Source: Candidatus Margulisiibacteriota bacterium (lineage in GTDB: Bacteria > Margulisbacteria > Marinamargulisbacteria > DT-59). From it: DNA of 8,174 nucleotides. The number at the start of each line of letters is the position of its first letter. Positions within the stretch are counted from its first letter, which is position 1. The translations under genes and the position numbers were made by a program. The notes under the pieces were generated by a model, which was not told the origin of the DNA, searched no databases, and worked only from the letters and a program-made list of their open reading frames with translations. Location: the NCBI GenBank assembly GCA_013215865.1, contig JABSQL010000171.1, forward strand, positions 1 to 8,174. The letters run 5' to 3'. Below, piece after piece: positions 1-6,824 of the stretch.

Positions 1-1574
1 ATTTTAAAGTGGATTATACGGATATGGCACTCATATTTAAGGGGCGTTTTAAGGGGGAAGAAACCACACAAATAGTGGCATCTACAGGCTCATTTCTTCG
101 GAATGAAGATGTACGATTTGAAGTGTTGAGCCGTATTGTGAATAGCATGGCACTTTCCCATAAATGGACTGATTCCTTTAAAGTGGGAGAGGCCTCGTAT
201 CATATTTTGTTGAATGAAATTGAGCCAGAAATATGGAGTGTTATACTCATTCCATCAAAAGATGTAATAGGCTCAAAGTTTCGATTAATAGGGGGTGCCA
301 CTTTCATACTCATCGTGGTGAATTTGCTGATTTTGATGATATATGTGTCATTAGTTAAAGATATTACAGGGTCTGTAGATGGTCTTATATCTATTGCTCA
401 AAAAGCCTCAAAAGGAGATCTCAGCCAACGCGTACAAGTAACCACGACGGATGAAATAGGTGTGCTATCTCAGATTTTCAATCAAATGATGTCGAGTTTG
501 AAAGAAACAACAGAAGTTCTAATAAGAGAAAAAGAAAAAGCAGAGGTGATTATTTCCCAAATTCCGGATGGCATTATGGTGACAGATGCCAAAAACCGCC
601 TCATTTTGGCAAATAAAAAAGCGGAAGAAATGTTTAAATTTAGTGCGTCACAATCGTACGGAAAATTCATCATGACCATTATTGAAAATCAAGAGATGGT
701 AGATATGCTTAATGATCACCTTAAATCCTCCAAGCAAACGTCTAGAAGAGAAATTAAAATTCAAATAGATGGCGAAGAAAAAGTGTATCGTTTCACAAGT
801 GGGAAGGTCACCCATAATTTGGACCCCACTTTAGGGGTGATTGTGGTGGCAAGAAACATTACCCATGAAAAAGAATTAGAAGTGTTGAGAGAAAGTTTTT
901 TGAGAACAGTTTCTCATGAACTTCGGACACCTCTTACCTCTATTATGGGTTTTGTAGATATCTTACACCGTGAATCTGCAGGAAAATTAACAGATAAGCA
1001 AAAAGAGTACTTAAAAATTGCACTTGTGAATGCGGAACATTTACGGGGGCTCATTAGTGACTTGTTGGATCTGTCTCGAATTGAAGCAGGCAAAATTAAA
1101 TTGATATATGAGTCATTCAATGTAGAGGAGCTATTAGATACCGTTATTTCTTCTATGACGCCCTTTATCCAAGATAAACAACTGGATCTTGTATTGAAAA
1201 TCAAGGATAAAACGTTAGAAATGGAAGCAGATAAGGAGAAAATTCGAAGAATTCTTTTGAATATTATATCTAACGCGGTTAAATTTACGATTAAAGGTAG
1301 CATAACGGTGTCCTGTTACGTAGATGGGGACAATGTGAAATTTAGTGTAGCAGATACGGGTATCGGAATAATGGACCACGAAAAAGACATTATTTTTGAC
1401 AAGTTTAGACAAATTGATGCGTCCACAACACGGCAATATGATGGGATTGGTTTGGGGTTGTCGATTGTAAAAAACTTAGTAGAGTTACATAAAGGGCAAT
1501 TGAAGATCGAAAGTGTGTATCACGAAGGGTCCACTTTTACATTTTGGATACCAAAATCGACAAGAAAATCATGA
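1..1574 (+). CDS. Sensor histidine kinase (sensor-TM-HAMP-PAS-HisKA-HATPase), 5' end outside window
   Basis: Membrane-bound sensor kinase of a two-component system. The frame is open to the left edge, so the GTG at 9 is only the first start inside the window; the true start and a first TM helix are probably upstream. Counting from that GTG, residues 1-91 look like the end of a periplasmic sensor domain (Cache-like ending, weak inference). Residues 92-116 form a TM helix, about 117-168 a HAMP domain and about 178-288 a PAS domain ending in a typical 'ARNITHEKE' linker. The HisKA H-box is SHELRTP with phospho-acceptor His303. The HATPase shows the N-box Asn418/Asn422, G1 DTGIGI (449-454), F-box DKFRQID and G2 GIGLGLS (479-485). 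All catalytic motifs are intact and no fused receiver is present. The stop overlaps the start of the downstream receiver gene (ATGA), so the two are surely co-translated and probably partners. The stimulus cannot be read from the sequence. Confidence 0.93.
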   Translation, partial: FKVDYTDMALIFKGRFKGEETTQIVASTGSFLRNEDVRFEVLSRIVNSMALSHKWTDSFKVGEASYHILLNEIEPEIWSVILIPSKDVIGSKFRLIGGATFILIVVNLLILMIYVSLVKDITGSVDGLISIAQKASKGDLSQRVQVTTTDEIGVLSQIFNQMMSSLKETTEVLIREKEKAEVIISQIPDGIMVTDAKNRLILANKKAEEMFKFSASQSYGKFIMTIIENQEMVDMLNDHLKSSKQTSRREIKIQIDGEEKVYRFTSGKVTHNLDPTLGVIVVARNITHEKELEVLRESFLRTVSHELRTPLTSIMGFVDILHRESAGKLTDKQKEYLKIALVNAEHLRGLISDLLDLSRIEAGKIKLIYESFNVEELLDTVISSMTPFIQDKQLDLVLKIKDKTLEMEADKEKIRRILLNIISNAVKFTIKGSITVSCYVDGDNVKFSVADTGIGIMDHEKDIIFDKFRQIDASTTRQYDGIGLGLSIVKNLVELHKGQLKIESVYHEGSTFTFWIPKSTRKS

Positions 1575-1930
1575 AAATATTGGTTGTAGATGATCAAGTT
1601 AATATTTTAACTTTGGTTCAATTGGTACTAGAAGATGAGGGTTATGATGTTCATACGGTTTCAAGTGGAATAGAGGCTATTACTAGAACAGAAACCCAGG
1701 TGTATGATCTAATTTTATTGGACTTGATGATGCCGAAGATGACAGGATACGACACTCTGAGCATCTTAAGAAAAGAGTCAAGAACACGTCATGTCCCTAT
1801 TGTGGCATTCACCGCTAAAATTTTACGTGGAGATGAATCTGATATGCTGAAGGAGGGTTTTGATGGGTACCTTGAAAAACCTTTTAGGCCAGAAGAACTA
1901 ACCCATATTATTAAAAAACATCTGACGTAA
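1571..1930 (+). CDS. Single-domain response regulator (CheY-like receiver)
   Basis: A 119-residue stand-alone receiver domain that takes phosphate from a histidine kinase, presumably the one just upstream. The conserved acidic pair Asp7/Asp8, phospho-acceptor Asp51 (in LLDLMMP), Thr81 and Lys103 (in EKPF) are all in place, so it should be phosphorylatable. There is no DNA-binding or enzymatic output domain after residue 119; it must act by protein-protein contact or pass phosphate on. I chose the ATG at 1571 because it overlaps the kinase stop as ATGA and begins with the classical MKILVVDD strand. A longer frame from TTG 1544 would add nine residues lying inside the kinase tail and has no support. 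No strong Shine-Dalgarno is visible, which fits translational coupling. The gene could be part of a larger phosphorelay whose output lies elsewhere. Confidence 0.93.
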   Translation: MKILVVDDQVNILTLVQLVLEDEGYDVHTVSSGIEAITRTETQVYDLILLDLMMPKMTGYDTLSILRKESRTRHVPIVAFTAKILRGDESDMLKEGFDGYLEKPFRPEELTHIIKKHLT

Positions 1931-1931
1931 G

Positions 1932-1961
1932 TTGACACAGGATAATTCTACAGGCTATAGT
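1932..1961 (+). promoter_or_regulatory. Sigma-70-type promoter of tRNA-Tyr
   Basis: A perfect -35 TTGACA (1932-1937), an 18-base spacer and a -10 TATAGT (1956-1961, 5 of 6 matches to TATAAT). It starts one base after the response-regulator stop codon and would initiate around 1968, about 10 bases before the mature tRNA 5' end. The position and near-consensus boxes suggest a strong promoter dedicated to the tRNA, although read-through from the two-component operon is also possible because no terminator lies between them. Confidence 0.75.
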
Positions 1962-1977
1962 TGAGTCTCTTCAGCTT

Positions 1978-2064
1978 GGAGGGATGGCGGAGTGGTCAAT
2001 CGCAGCAGACTGTAAATCTGCCGGGCTCAGCCCTACGTTGGTTCAAATCCAGCTCCCTCCACCA
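1978..2064 (+). tRNA. tRNA-Tyr (anticodon GTA), CCA encoded
   Basis: An 87-base type II tRNA. The acceptor stem GGAGGGA (1978-1984) pairs with TCCCTCC (2054-2060), followed by discriminator A2061 and an encoded CCA (2062-2064). The anticodon stem GCAGA/TCTGC (2005-2009/2017-2021) encloses loop CTGTAAA with anticodon GTA at 2012-2014. A long variable arm contains GGGCT/AGCCC (2023-2027/2029-2033). The T arm GTTGG/CCAGC encloses TTCAAAT. The long variable arm together with GTA is diagnostic of bacterial tyrosine tRNA. Only one base separates its 3' end from the stop codon of the convergent gene on the other strand, so any terminator must lie inside that gene. Confidence 0.97.
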
Positions 2065-2065
2065 A

Positions 2066-4063
2066 CTACACGATCAAAATATCGTTGTCCGGTGTTTCCT
2101 GTTTTAATCGAAGGATAATCGCTTTTCTTGCTTCTTCACGATCATCAAAGTGGGTGGTTTCAGATTTCAAAATCTGATAGGTTTCATGACCCTTTCCAGC
2201 TAGTATCACAACATCCTTATCATTCGCTTTATTGATAATATAATTAATGGCTATTTTTCTGTCCGGAATTAACTTGTAATTTTTGAATGTAGTCAAAAGA
2301 CCTTCTGCGATTTCATTCATAATATTTATGCTCACTTCAGAGCGTGGATTATCATCGGTAATAACCAGAAAATCTGCAATTTCACTTGCAATCTTCCCCA
2401 TTTTAGGACGTTTGTCTCGATCTCGATTTCCCCCGCATCCAAATAGCACATAAAGATTTCCATTCCGTTTTATTGATATCTTTTTCATCGTATTTAAAAC
2501 ATTTTCTAACGCATCAGGCGTATGAGCATAATCTATAATGACCATATAAAGCTGGCCTTTTTCCACATATTCTAACCGCCCTCTTGGTGGGGAACAAGAC
2601 GACAATGTTTTTTGAATATAAGGCTCTTCAATTTTCATATATCTCAAGGCAGAAGCGGCGGCTTTAATGTTTAAGAGGTTGTAATACCCTAGTAAAAGAG
2701 TCGAAAAAGAAATAGGTTCTGTCTCGAAATCTTTTGGATAAATCTTATGACAGTCTCCATCACTCATGAACCCAAGTTTTATTTTTTTATAGTTCTCAAA
2801 TGTTTTGTGATAATCCAAGTGATCTTGTGTGATATTTGTGAGTATCTTTATATTGAAATCAATTCCTAGGATTCGTGACTGGTCAATTCCTTCGGATGTG
2901 ACCTCCATAATAAAGTGCGTTCCACCCTGATCTAAATGTGTTCGCATTAACCGCAAGGTATCGATTGCTTCAGGAGTGGATAAGTCTCTATTTCCAGAAT
3001 TTAACGTACCCAAAACAAACGGTTGAAGTCCCGCCGCTTTTAAAACTTCTCCCATCAAATAAGAAACAGTTGTTTTTCCGTTTGTTCCAGTAATGCCAAT
3101 GACATAAAGTTCCCTCGATGGATTTCCATAATGATTGTGGGCATACTCAGCTAATTCTTTTAGAGACATATCTTTGACAAGATCCGTTTCTTTTCGATAG
3201 TTTTCTAAGGAAATACCTTCAATATCTAGCGACATCTGAACAGCCTTTCGATAATAGCTATCTTGTTTTATTGCTTCTGATGAAGATGCTTTAGGCTCAG
3301 GATATTCAAAAGTCAGCGCGGTTTTTCGAAGGGCCTTTATTAAATGACCAAAAGACCAGAGTTCATGTTGTTTTCCTGAATAAGTTTCAAATTTCTTAAC
3401 AGGAATGAGAGACCCCCCAAATCTGCCAGATTCTTCCTGTACTCGATTGATCCACTCTCTATCTAATTTAGTGCTGTATCCATCTAGCTCTAATAAATTC
3501 AAAGGAGAATGCGTGACTACAAAATGACTAGGATCATATCGTTTGATGAGATGAAGTAAAAAATCGATTTCTGGCTCAGGTTGAAATTCATTTTGATTTT
3601 CCCGAACAACGGCTGGGTTATAAAAATCACGATTTAAATCAATACCATTTTCTTTGATTCTGGATGGAAGAAAGTCCTGTTGTCCTGATCCGATAAAACA
3701 ATCTGGGTTTAAAAGAGGAACCAAAATAATTTGATTTTTTATTATGGAGGGGTCTTTTAATTTCAAATAATCAGTTAAGAGTTTCCACGTGGTGTAAAGA
3801 GGTGCGATTTCATCTGGATGAATCCCACCCAATAGAAGAACACTTTTTTTAGATCTAGAATCTTCATGTGGCTCAAATAAATAATATATAAGCGGGTTTC
3901 CAATATTCGAGGAATAGGGCTTGTTTTTTTTCGGGTCAATCATTTGAAGGGCGTGGGATTTTAGTGAAAATATATCTTCCTCATTTAAATTTAGGTTTAA
4001 ACCTAGGTTTTTAAATTGGGTAATAATACTGTGTAAATTATCTTCTAATTCATTATTCGGCAC
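2066..4063 (-). CDS. Fusion: M14-type zinc carboxypeptidase/amidohydrolase + MurE-like Mur ligase
   Basis: A 665-residue two-domain protein. Residues ~70-280 resemble M14 peptidases and succinylglutamate desuccinylase relatives: GGIHPDE gives zinc ligands His82 and Glu85, DLNRDF gives Asn144/Arg145, THSPLN gives His185 as third ligand, and TFEYPEP gives catalytic Glu253. Residues ~300-655 are a Mur ligase closest to MurE: P-loop GITGTNGKTT (323-332, Lys330), STPEA (363-367), MEVTSEG, QDHLDYH with carbamylated-Lys candidate Lys429, PRGRLE, DYAHTPDALE, GCGGNRDRDKRPKM, DNPRSE (571-576) and AGKGHE (622-627). DNPR is the meso-diaminopimelate-binding signature in classical MurE. The N-terminal UDP-MurNAc-binding domain is absent, the peptidase stands in its place, and the central ligase domain is short. 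Both active sites look intact. The protein may trim and re-ligate cell-wall peptides, but the substrate is unknown. The GTG start follows an in-frame TGA three bases upstream of the preceding codon; no Shine-Dalgarno is visible, so the start is moderately sure. It probably shares an operon with the GlmU-like gene 76 bp upstream. Confidence 0.88.
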   Translation of the reverse strand: MPNNELEDNLHSIITQFKNLGLNLNLNEEDIFSLKSHALQMIDPKKNKPYSSNIGNPLIYYLFEPHEDSRSKKSVLLLGGIHPDEIAPLYTTWKLLTDYLKLKDPSIIKNQIILVPLLNPDCFIGSGQQDFLPSRIKENGIDLNRDFYNPAVVRENQNEFQPEPEIDFLLHLIKRYDPSHFVVTHSPLNLLELDGYSTKLDREWINRVQEESGRFGGSLIPVKKFETYSGKQHELWSFGHLIKALRKTALTFEYPEPKASSSEAIKQDSYYRKAVQMSLDIEGISLENYRKETDLVKDMSLKELAEYAHNHYGNPSRELYVIGITGTNGKTTVSYLMGEVLKAAGLQPFVLGTLNSGNRDLSTPEAIDTLRLMRTHLDQGGTHFIMEVTSEGIDQSRILGIDFNIKILTNITQDHLDYHKTFENYKKIKLGFMSDGDCHKIYPKDFETEPISFSTLLLGYYNLLNIKAAASALRYMKIEEPYIQKTLSSCSPPRGRLEYVEKGQLYMVIIDYAHTPDALENVLNTMKKISIKRNGNLYVLFGCGGNRDRDKRPKMGKIASEIADFLVITDDNPRSEVSINIMNEIAEGLLTTFKNYKLIPDRKIAINYIINKANDKDVVILAGKGHETYQILKSETTHFDDREEARKAIILRLKQETPDNDILIV

Positions 4064-4139
4064 AGTTCACTATAGCACAGCACCAAATAATAGCTTGTAT
4101 CTAGTTACAAATGGGTTTTCTGGGGTCTGCAATAGTCAC

Positions 4140-5399
4140 TTATGCACGTGTTCTGTTTTTTGTTTCGTGGTCATATATAAGTTCTAAAACCTGCTGTGAA
4201 TCATGTGATAAAGTGATATTTCTTCTGGCCATCATTCGTTGAGTTGTTTGGATAAATTTTTCTTTTTTGTATGGCATGTAATTATTTGCACTCCCCCAAG
4301 AAAACGGAGAGATATACTTTGAATGAAGTTCTGAGCCAAATATATTAGCGCCACATCCAACACTGGTGCCGGTGTTTAAAAGTGTGCCAATTCCCATTTT
4401 AACATGATCACCGATAATGGATCCCAAAAATATTTGGTTTGTGGGAATACGGCGGTTATTCATTTCTAGTTGAACGGTTCCATATGTATTTTTTAAGTTT
4501 GAGTTTGTGGTGCCAGCGCCTAAATTGACCCAGTCTCCTATATAACTGTGCCCTATAAATCCTGCATGCGCCTTATTCGAGTATTTTGTCATAACTGAAT
4601 GAGACAATTCACCAGAAACTTTGCAGTAAGGCCCCACAGAAGAAGCACATATTTTGCCGCCTAAGATTCGTGAGTGATTTCCAATGAAAGTGGGCCCCTC
4701 TATGGTAGTGTGTGAATCTATTTTGACCTGTTCATCGATATAGATCGGCCCTAGACGGGCATCAAGTACCACAAAGTCATCAATGTGTGTCCCAGGTCCA
4801 ATATAGACATCATTTTCGTTATAAATTGAGGTGTAGGGACGAATGTCTCCTTTGAAAATGCCTAATTGATTGTTTAATGATGTATCTGTTTCAATGATGT
4901 CTGTATTTGTTTTGACCAAATCCCATACATGTTCCATGACTACGGCATCGTCTAGCTCCTTAGAAATGCATTTTGATCGAAAGTGGTGGATCAATTCTTG
5001 GCTTGTGGGAATGGAAATGAGTAAATCTTTCATTAAGGTCAATAGCTCACCACCGAGGTACATACCCACACAGGTCCCTCTATAGGTAAATAAATAGTCA
5101 TGACCATCTTCCATTCGGGTAAATATATCGAATAGCGGTTTTGTTAATACGGCTCTGCCATTAATGAACAAACAATTAGAACCCGAATTAATTTGGTTCA
5201 CAGTCATCCCTTTATAGGTTTGTTTGAGAATTGGTTTGAGAAAGTCCCGGCAATGTAAAATAACGACTTCTCGAGAAAAAAATTGGGTTACTTTATCAAG
5301 AATCCGGCTTGTTCCTAGCAACAGATCGTATACAGGTCTTGCAGTTGTGAGGGGATAAAACGCCTCATAGCCTTGATCTTCAAATACGCATACATTCAT
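4140..5399 (-). CDS. Alternate-type GlmU: sugar nucleotidyltransferase / left-handed beta-helix acetyltransferase
   Basis: A 419-residue protein of the 'alternate bacterial GlmU' type, inferred to make UDP-GlcNAc in the cytoplasm for peptidoglycan and lipopolysaccharide (uridylyltransferase plus glucosamine-1-phosphate acetyltransferase). The N-terminal half opens with MNVCVFEDQGYEAFYPLTTA and RPVYDLLLG, the degenerate nucleotidyltransferase start of this family, in which Arg21 replaces the canonical GmlGTRM-type loop. From about residue 190 the sequence turns into hexapeptide repeats (left-handed beta-helix): YIGPGTHIDDFVVLDA, then SNKAHAGFIGHSYIGDW and NLGAGTTNSNLKNTYG (292-307), the last resembling the acetyl-CoA site of GlmU. 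The length is normal for the family. The ATG is the first codon after a perfect TATAAT on this strand; no Shine-Dalgarno is seen. It is the first gene of a probable operon with the peptidase-ligase fusion. It could use another hexosamine, since the specificity of this family is less well tested than that of classical GlmU. Confidence 0.85.
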   Translation of the reverse strand: MNVCVFEDQGYEAFYPLTTARPVYDLLLGTSRILDKVTQFFSREVVILHCRDFLKPILKQTYKGMTVNQINSGSNCLFINGRAVLTKPLFDIFTRMEDGHDYLFTYRGTCVGMYLGGELLTLMKDLLISIPTSQELIHHFRSKCISKELDDAVVMEHVWDLVKTNTDIIETDTSLNNQLGIFKGDIRPYTSIYNENDVYIGPGTHIDDFVVLDARLGPIYIDEQVKIDSHTTIEGPTFIGNHSRILGGKICASSVGPYCKVSGELSHSVMTKYSNKAHAGFIGHSYIGDWVNLGAGTTNSNLKNTYGTVQLEMNNRRIPTNQIFLGSIIGDHVKMGIGTLLNTGTSVGCGANIFGSELHSKYISPFSWGSANNYMPYKKEKFIQTTQRMMARRNITLSHDSQQVLELIYDHETKNRTRA

Positions 5400-5444
5400 A
5401 TGCTATAAGCTTAAGGGAATCAGAGGTTTTATGCAATTGAATAT

Positions 5445-5474
5445 ATTATAGGCGTGTTGATGAGAATTTAACTA
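5445..5474 (-). promoter_or_regulatory. Candidate promoter of the GlmU-like gene
   Basis: On the minus strand a perfect -10 TATAAT (plus positions 5445-5450) is preceded by a weak -35 TAGTTA (5469-5474, 3 of 6 matches) at an 18-base spacing. Initiation would fall near 5438, giving a leader of about 39 bases. The -10 is convincing; the -35 is poor, so an activator or an alternative sigma factor may be involved. The rest of the divergent gap 5400-5575 holds no clear promoter for the + strand gene. Confidence 0.45.
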
Positions 5475-5563
5475 TGTTCCTATTTTCCATTTAATAATCA
5501 CTTGTACTATCTTTTAATAGTCTGAGAATGGATATTCTGTTATATTGGGTCCTGTTATTAAAT

Positions 5564-5569
5564 GGAGGT
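5564..5569 (+). promoter_or_regulatory. Ribosome binding site fixing the GST start
   Basis: GGAGGT ends six bases before the ATG at 5576. It decides for that start over the in-frame ATG at 5528, which would add 16 hydrophobic residues with no ribosome site of its own. Confidence 0.8.
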
Positions 5570-5575
5570 CCAAAA

Positions 5576-6232
5576 ATGTCTAAACCTGAGTTAATCAGTT
5601 TTGAATTGTGTCCTTTTGTGCAACGGTCTGTGATCACTTTACTTGAGAAAGACCAAGAATTTGATATTACATATATCGATTTGGCGAATAAACCAGAATG
5701 GTTTCTCAACATTTCTCCTTCTGGGAAAGTGCCTGTACTTAGAATAGGAGATTCAGTTGTATTTGAGTCGGCGGTTATAAATGAATATTTAGATGAGACA
5801 ACACCGCCATCTTTGCATCCGAATGATCCACTTAAAAAGGCCGTTAACCGTGCCTGGATAGAGTTTTCTTCCCAGCTCAATATGGACATGTTTCATTGGC
5901 TTCGGGCTGAAGATAAAGCTCAAATGGAGGAAAAACAATCTGGAATGATGTCTCATTTAAAACAGGTGGAAGACCAATTGGGTGAAGGCCCTTTTTTTAA
6001 CGGAGAAACATTTAGGTTGGTGGATGCGGCATATGCCCCCTATTTTATGCGGTTAGAGCTCATTGCAGATAAAGTAGAGGCCCACTGCTTGGAATCTCTT
6101 CCAAAATGTTTGGCGTGGCATACAGCTATGAAAGAAAAAGAGTCGGTTATAAAATCTGTGATTCCGACGTTTAAAGAAAATTTTTTAGATTATGTTGCAG
6201 CCAACAGTGGATACATTTCTAAAAGTATGTGA
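5576..6232 (+). CDS. Glutathione S-transferase-like protein with Cys active site
   Basis: A 218-residue cytosolic protein of the GST fold, the normal length for the family. The N-terminal thioredoxin-like domain (about 1-78) has the active-site motif Cys12-Pro13-Phe14 in FELCPFVQR, the cis-proline Val52-Pro53 of the glutathione site, and the Glu64-Ser65 pair that binds the gamma-glutamyl group. The all-helical C-terminal domain follows from about 85 and includes FFNGETFRLVDAAYAP, the N-capping-box segment typical of GSTs. A catalytic Cys rather than Ser or Tyr points to the omega/beta or SspA-like side, with thiol-transferase or dehydroascorbate-reductase-type chemistry rather than classical conjugation; the actual substrate is unknown. 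It is transcribed away from the GlmU-like gene and is followed by a convergent gene, so it is probably monocistronic. Confidence 0.87.
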   Translation: MSKPELISFELCPFVQRSVITLLEKDQEFDITYIDLANKPEWFLNISPSGKVPVLRIGDSVVFESAVINEYLDETTPPSLHPNDPLKKAVNRAWIEFSSQLNMDMFHWLRAEDKAQMEEKQSGMMSHLKQVEDQLGEGPFFNGETFRLVDAAYAPYFMRLELIADKVEAHCLESLPKCLAWHTAMKEKESVIKSVIPTFKENFLDYVAANSGYISKSM

Positions 6233-6329
6233 TACGGTTGGCCTGTACACCCAGGATATAGTTAGTAGAGGCCTAAATAACTTCGCATATTGTGTGAATG
6301 TCATACCATCCGCAAGCTTTAAAGAGAAT

Positions 6330-6824
6330 TTAGGTATTGGGATATATATTTGTTAAGCCTTTTTGTTTAAAACGAATTGTTTTTTTAGATAAGAGGTTAG
6401 TAATAAAAATACCTGAGGTATCTTCTTCCGATCCTTCATATACAATGTGGCTGGTAAGACCTTTTTGATCAATAATCCAATAGACATCATTAGGGGTCAT
6501 AATAGGGTATGGTATAGCAAAAATTTCTGACCGGTCAGAAATTAATAAAACGGAAGTTTTGAATGATTTCGGATCAAAATCAAAAGTGTATTTTTTATTT
6601 GGAGATTCAAATTCGTTAGAAAGTTTATTAACAGTGGTAGGTCGTATTTTATTTTCAAGAACATGTATACCTAAAAAGTTGGCTTTAATTAATAAAATGC
6701 TGGTTTTTAATGTGCCACCCACTTTTAAAAGTTCAAAATAATTATTGTGCACCACATTAAAAACCCCTAATAGGATTAATATTGCCGATACCCATAAAAA
6801 GTTAGATTTTGATAAAAACTTCAT
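6330..6824 (-). CDS. Hypothetical protein with N-terminal membrane anchor (possible immunity/partner protein)
   Basis: A 164-residue protein I do not recognise. Residues 1-8 carry lysines and 9-25 (FLWVSAILILLGVFNVV) form a single hydrophobic segment without a clear signal-peptidase or lipobox site, so it is probably an inner-membrane anchor with the remaining ~135 residues outside the cytoplasm. The exterior part is mixed beta/polar, with no cysteines and no repeats. Its ATG overlaps the TGA of the upstream L,D-transpeptidase-like gene (ATGA), indicating strict co-translation. By position and topology it could protect against, anchor or regulate that enzyme in the periplasm. This is inferred from context only. 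Like its partner it is visibly more AT-rich than the left half of the window. Confidence 0.7.
   Translation of the reverse strand: MKFLSKSNFLWVSAILILLGVFNVVHNNYFELLKVGGTLKTSILLIKANFLGIHVLENKIRPTTVNKLSNEFESPNKKYTFDFDPKSFKTSVLLISDRSEIFAIPYPIMTPNDVYWIIDQKGLTSHIVYEGSEEDTSGIFITNLLSKKTIRFKQKGLTNIYPNT

Noticed and set aside
914..1303. 129-residue open frame on the minus strand inside the kinase
   Set aside because: It lies fully opposite the conserved HisKA/HATPase coding region, has no ribosome site and shows no recognisable protein features; it is a shadow frame.
1544..1570. TTG start extending the response regulator by nine residues
   Set aside because: The ATG at 1571 gives the canonical receiver N-terminus and an ATGA overlap with the kinase stop.
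4064..4139. Separate promoter for the peptidase-ligase fusion
   Set aside because: TTGCAG followed 17 bases later by TGTAAC on the minus strand matches consensus only partly (3/6 and 4/6); co-transcription with the GlmU-like gene is simpler.
5528..5575. Upstream ATG that would give the GST a 16-residue hydrophobic leader
   Set aside because: The GGAGGT site at 5564-5569 serves the ATG at 5576, and GSTs begin right at the first beta strand; the extension is not a convincing signal peptide.
5491..5889. 132-residue minus-strand frame overlapping the GST start
   Set aside because: Opposite a well-supported GST with a consensus ribosome site; the composition is Ser-rich and without motifs, typical of an antisense shadow.
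6233..6329. Terminator between the convergent GST and 164-residue genes
   Set aside because: Only weak stems (CCTG/CAGG at 6242-6255; TTCGCA/TGTGAA with a wobble near 6282-6298) and no T-tract in either direction; not supportable as a terminator.
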